Shown here: piece after piece, positions 61,881-64,000 of the stretch
Position numbering within the stretch: position 1 is the first letter of the stretch
Layout of the letters: each line of letters starts with the position of its first letter
Source: Ruminococcus sp.
GTDB lineage: Bacteria; Bacillota; Clostridia; Oscillospirales; Ruminococcaceae
Direction of reading: 5' to 3'
Length of the DNA stretch: 64,000 bases
Assembly (NCBI GenBank): GCA_020860605.1
Contig: JAJBTZ010000090.1
Span: forward strand, 124,001 to 188,000
Program-made: the position numbers and the translations under genes
Notes under the pieces: model-generated
The model's database searches: none
The model's input: only the letters and a program-made list of their open reading frames with translations
Told to the model about the DNA's origin: nothing

Positions 61881-63128
61881 GTGATTGATTTTGAAACCAT
61901 CGGCAGGAATGCAGTTGAGGCCAAGAAGGAGCTCTCCTGCTCATCTGTGGATATGAGAAATTCGGCTCTTATGCTGATTGCGGATTCTCTTGACAAGCAC
62001 AAGCGTGAAATAATAGAACAAAACAGGATTGACGTCAAGGCTGCCGAAAAGGCAGGCATGAGTGACACCATGACCGACAGGCTTTATCTCAATGAAAAGA
62101 GAATTCTTGATATAGCGGATGGAGTCAGAAAGGTTGCAGCTCTCCCCGACCCTGTCGGAATTGTTGAAGGCGGAGAGATAAGGCCGAATGGACTTAAGAT
62201 TACAAAGATAAGCGTCCCAATGGGAGTTATCGGAATTATATACGAGTCGAGGCCGAACGTCACAGTTGATGCAGGAGTTCTCTGCCTGAAGAGCGGTAAT
62301 GCCGTCATCTTGAGAGGTGGAAAAGAAGCAATTTACACAAATACAATTCTCGCAATGATTATGAGAGACGCTGTAGAAGAAGCTGGGCTTCCAAAGGATT
62401 CGGTTCAACTCGTTGAGGATGTCACAAGGCAGTCAACTGAGCAGATGATGAAGGCGAACGGTGTCATTGACCTTCTCATTCCAAGAGGCGGTGCTGGACT
62501 CATAAATGCTGTCGTCCAGAATGCTACTGTGCCAGTTATTCAGACTGGAACTGGCAACTGCCACATCTATGTCGATTCTTCCGCAAGTATTCCTATGGCA
62601 GTTGATATTGTAAACAATGCCAAGACTTCGAGACCTTCTGTCTGCAACGCAGCAGAGACTTTACTCGTTCATAAGGACATAGCTGAGGACTTCCTCCCTG
62701 CTCTTAAGAAGAGGCTTGATAAGTTGAAAGTCGAGCTGAGGGGCTGTGAGCTTACGAAGATGATTTTAGGAAAATCGGTTGTTCCAGCTACTGAGGAAGA
62801 TTATGAGAAAGAATTCTTAGATTATATTCTCGCGGTTAAAGTTGTTGATAATATCTACGAAGCTATCGAGCACATCCAGAAGTACTCTTCAGGTCATTCG
62901 GAATGTATTGTAACCGAAAGCGTTTCCGCTGCTGAGGAATTCCAGAAGAGAATCGATGCTGCAGCTGTCTACGTCAATGCCTCCACAAGATTTACCGATG
63001 GCTATGAATTCGGCTTGGGTGCTGAAATAGGAATTTCCACCCAGAAGCTCCATGCAAGAGGACCTATGGGTCTTCGGGAGATGACTACTTACAAGTACTT
63101 GATAACTGGAAACGGACAGATTAGATAA
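61881..63128 (+). CDS. proA: Gamma-glutamyl phosphate reductase
   Basis: A 415-residue aldehyde dehydrogenase-fold enzyme reducing gamma-glutamyl phosphate to the semialdehyde, the second proline step. GVIGIIYESRPNVT near residue 115, GTGNCHIYVDSSA near 230, and the catalytic Cys in SVCNAAETLLVH near 255. The GTG start at 61881 follows AAGGAG; proB ends 5 nt upstream, so translation is probably coupled. Confidence 0.97.
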   Translation: MIDFETIGRNAVEAKKELSCSSVDMRNSALMLIADSLDKHKREIIEQNRIDVKAAEKAGMSDTMTDRLYLNEKRILDIADGVRKVAALPDPVGIVEGGEIRPNGLKITKISVPMGVIGIIYESRPNVTVDAGVLCLKSGNAVILRGGKEAIYTNTILAMIMRDAVEEAGLPKDSVQLVEDVTRQSTEQMMKANGVIDLLIPRGGAGLINAVVQNATVPVIQTGTGNCHIYVDSSASIPMAVDIVNNAKTSRPSVCNAAETLLVHKDIAEDFLPALKKRLDKLKVELRGCELTKMILGKSVVPATEEDYEKEFLDYILAVKVVDNIYEAIEHIQKYSSGHSECIVTESVSAAEEFQKRIDAAAVYVNASTRFTDGYEFGLGAEIGISTQKLHARGPMGLREMTTYKYLITGNGQIR

Positions 63129-63143
63129 ACACTGAGGTTAATT

Positions 63144-64000
63144 ATGGGTACAGATACTGAAAACAAAAACGAGATTAAAACAGAGACGGCTTCCGACGAT
63201 CTTACCAGCCTTGCAGATGCTGCTGGCCTTATTGAAGTTATTTCTGAGGAAAAGCCTTCAGAGCCTGCAAGCGAGCCTGAACAGACAAGTGGCAGGAAAT
63301 CCCGGAGGAAGAAAAAGCTCAAGGAAATTACTGAAGACGTCGAGAAGGAGCGAAAAGAGATCGACGAACAGGTCAAGGAAATGTTTGATGATGCCCTGGA
63401 CGAGGATTCTGAGAATCTCGGCGTTTCTGAAGACGAGCAGGAGTCGCAAACAGTCAACATTAGCCTTTCGCAGATTCTGACTGCTATTTTCGGCTTAGTG
63501 GTTCTCGGGTTTGCTATATTCGGGATTGTGACCGCTGTGATAGATTATCGGGCATATGTCGAATCCAGAAACGACAATTCGGCGCTCATAAACTCTCTTG
63601 AGAGGCTTGTCCTTCCGCTTTCAGCTGCTGATGTTCCTTCGTTTGAGAACACTTCCCTTCTCAATCAGGACGTCATCATCACAGCTGCTTGCTGGGATGT
63701 TATTCTTAATCCGTCTTCGACTTATACCGCCGAAAATGGCTACTACTCGATCTCCTACTTTGAGATTGATTCGAGAATAATAAAGCTATTTGGCTCTGGC
63801 TTAAGCTATACTCACGGAACCGTCGGCGACGAGGAGTTGAGCTTTGAATATGACGAGTCCACGGGAATGTATTCCATCCCTGTCAGTCCCCGTTCAATGG
63901 CTTACTACCCTGTTGTTCAGGATATTGAAGCCACCGATGATGGGTACACCATTCAGATTGCCTACTACGTTCCCATTTCCGAATGGGTTTCGACAGATGG
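63144..64000 (+). CDS. Membrane protein with coiled coil and extracellular domain (partial)
   Basis: The first 285 codons of a gene that runs off the window. A charged cytoplasmic N-terminus (~1-105) contains a basic patch (SGRKSRRKKKLK) and a short coiled coil. One membrane helix (ILTAIFGLVVLGFAIFGIV) is at ~110-135. An extracellular domain follows with WDVILNPSSTYTAENGYY and YYPVVQDIEATDDGYT. It lies 15 nt after proA. I do not recognise the family. Confidence 0.7.
   Translation, partial: MGTDTENKNEIKTETASDDLTSLADAAGLIEVISEEKPSEPASEPEQTSGRKSRRKKKLKEITEDVEKERKEIDEQVKEMFDDALDEDSENLGVSEDEQESQTVNISLSQILTAIFGLVVLGFAIFGIVTAVIDYRAYVESRNDNSALINSLERLVLPLSAADVPSFENTSLLNQDVIITAACWDVILNPSSTYTAENGYYSISYFEIDSRIIKLFGSGLSYTHGTVGDEELSFEYDESTGMYSIPVSPRSMAYYPVVQDIEATDDGYTIQIAYYVPISEWVSTD

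Overview
The window looks like chromosomal DNA of an anaerobic, carbohydrate-degrading Firmicute, most likely a Ruminococcus-like member of the Oscillospiraceae/Ruminococcaceae. The evidence is moderate GC, Gram-positive ribosome binding sites (AGGAGG), near-consensus promoters with 17-bp spacers, many surface proteins with Thr-rich linkers and C-terminal anchors, a GH30-type hydrolase, a cohesin-like surface protein, rubrerythrin with a PerR-like regulator, and formate-tetrahydrofolate ligase. I see no phage, transposon, plasmid or CRISPR signal. Species cannot be fixed from the sequence alone.

Layout. 1-5.5 kb: 3' part of an NfnA/SudB-type flavoprotein gene, then two secreted proteins sharing a GHL10-type domain (an amidase and an SH3b lipoprotein). 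5.6-7.5 kb: PerR-like regulator, rubrerythrin, histidine phosphatase. 7.5-13.7 kb: uvrBA under a LexA-type box, a TSCPD protein, an RluA-type pseudouridine synthase. 13.9-17.3 kb: a CotH-type lipoprotein and a tandem pair of small, strongly promoted, apparently wall-anchored proteins. 17.4-22.4 kb: tRNA-Pro, fhs, glyA and a Na/Pi cotransporter. 22.5-26.4 kb: a metal-efflux module (P1B ATPase, separate HMA protein, divergent ArsR) and a flavodoxin-DUF3793 operon behind two GTTAG-N6-CTAAC palindromes. 26.5-29.8 kb: a four-gene ABC exporter operon. 29.9-41.1 kb: four tRNAs, a cohesin-like protein/SPFH/lipoprotein operon, an AraC regulator, a yerC-methyltransferase-hslO operon, lon-engB, and a CNNM/CorC transporter behind a long leader. 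41.1-46.6 kb: AI-2E-type protein, TetR regulator, patatin, a radical-SAM-like protein without its cluster cysteines, and a divergent intact radical SAM enzyme. 46.6-56 kb: two ABC systems flanking cysK and an Rrf2 regulator. 56-59.4 kb: a membrane-anchored GH30-like enzyme and an NCS2 permease. 59.6-64 kb: a proline-biosynthesis operon (membrane protein, 2-hydroxyacid dehydrogenase, proB, proA, a cut-off membrane protein).

How it fits together. Housekeeping (repair, one-carbon, proline and cysteine synthesis, protein quality control, tRNAs) is interleaved with surface and stress modules. The most unusual unit is at 42.4-46.6 kb: a TetR gene and the divergent radical SAM/pseudo-radical-SAM promoter region share an operator-like palindrome, GGACAA-N10-TTGTCC, with an identical 9-nt half-site. 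This suggests a regulon of a radical SAM enzyme, a cluster-less paralogue and a patatin lipase. Other points of interest are the duplicated wall-anchored proteins, the palindromes over the flavodoxin promoter, an Asp-rich leader ORF before the CorC-type transporter, hairpins just upstream of four of five tRNAs, and an inverted repeat spanning the GH30 promoter and start codon.
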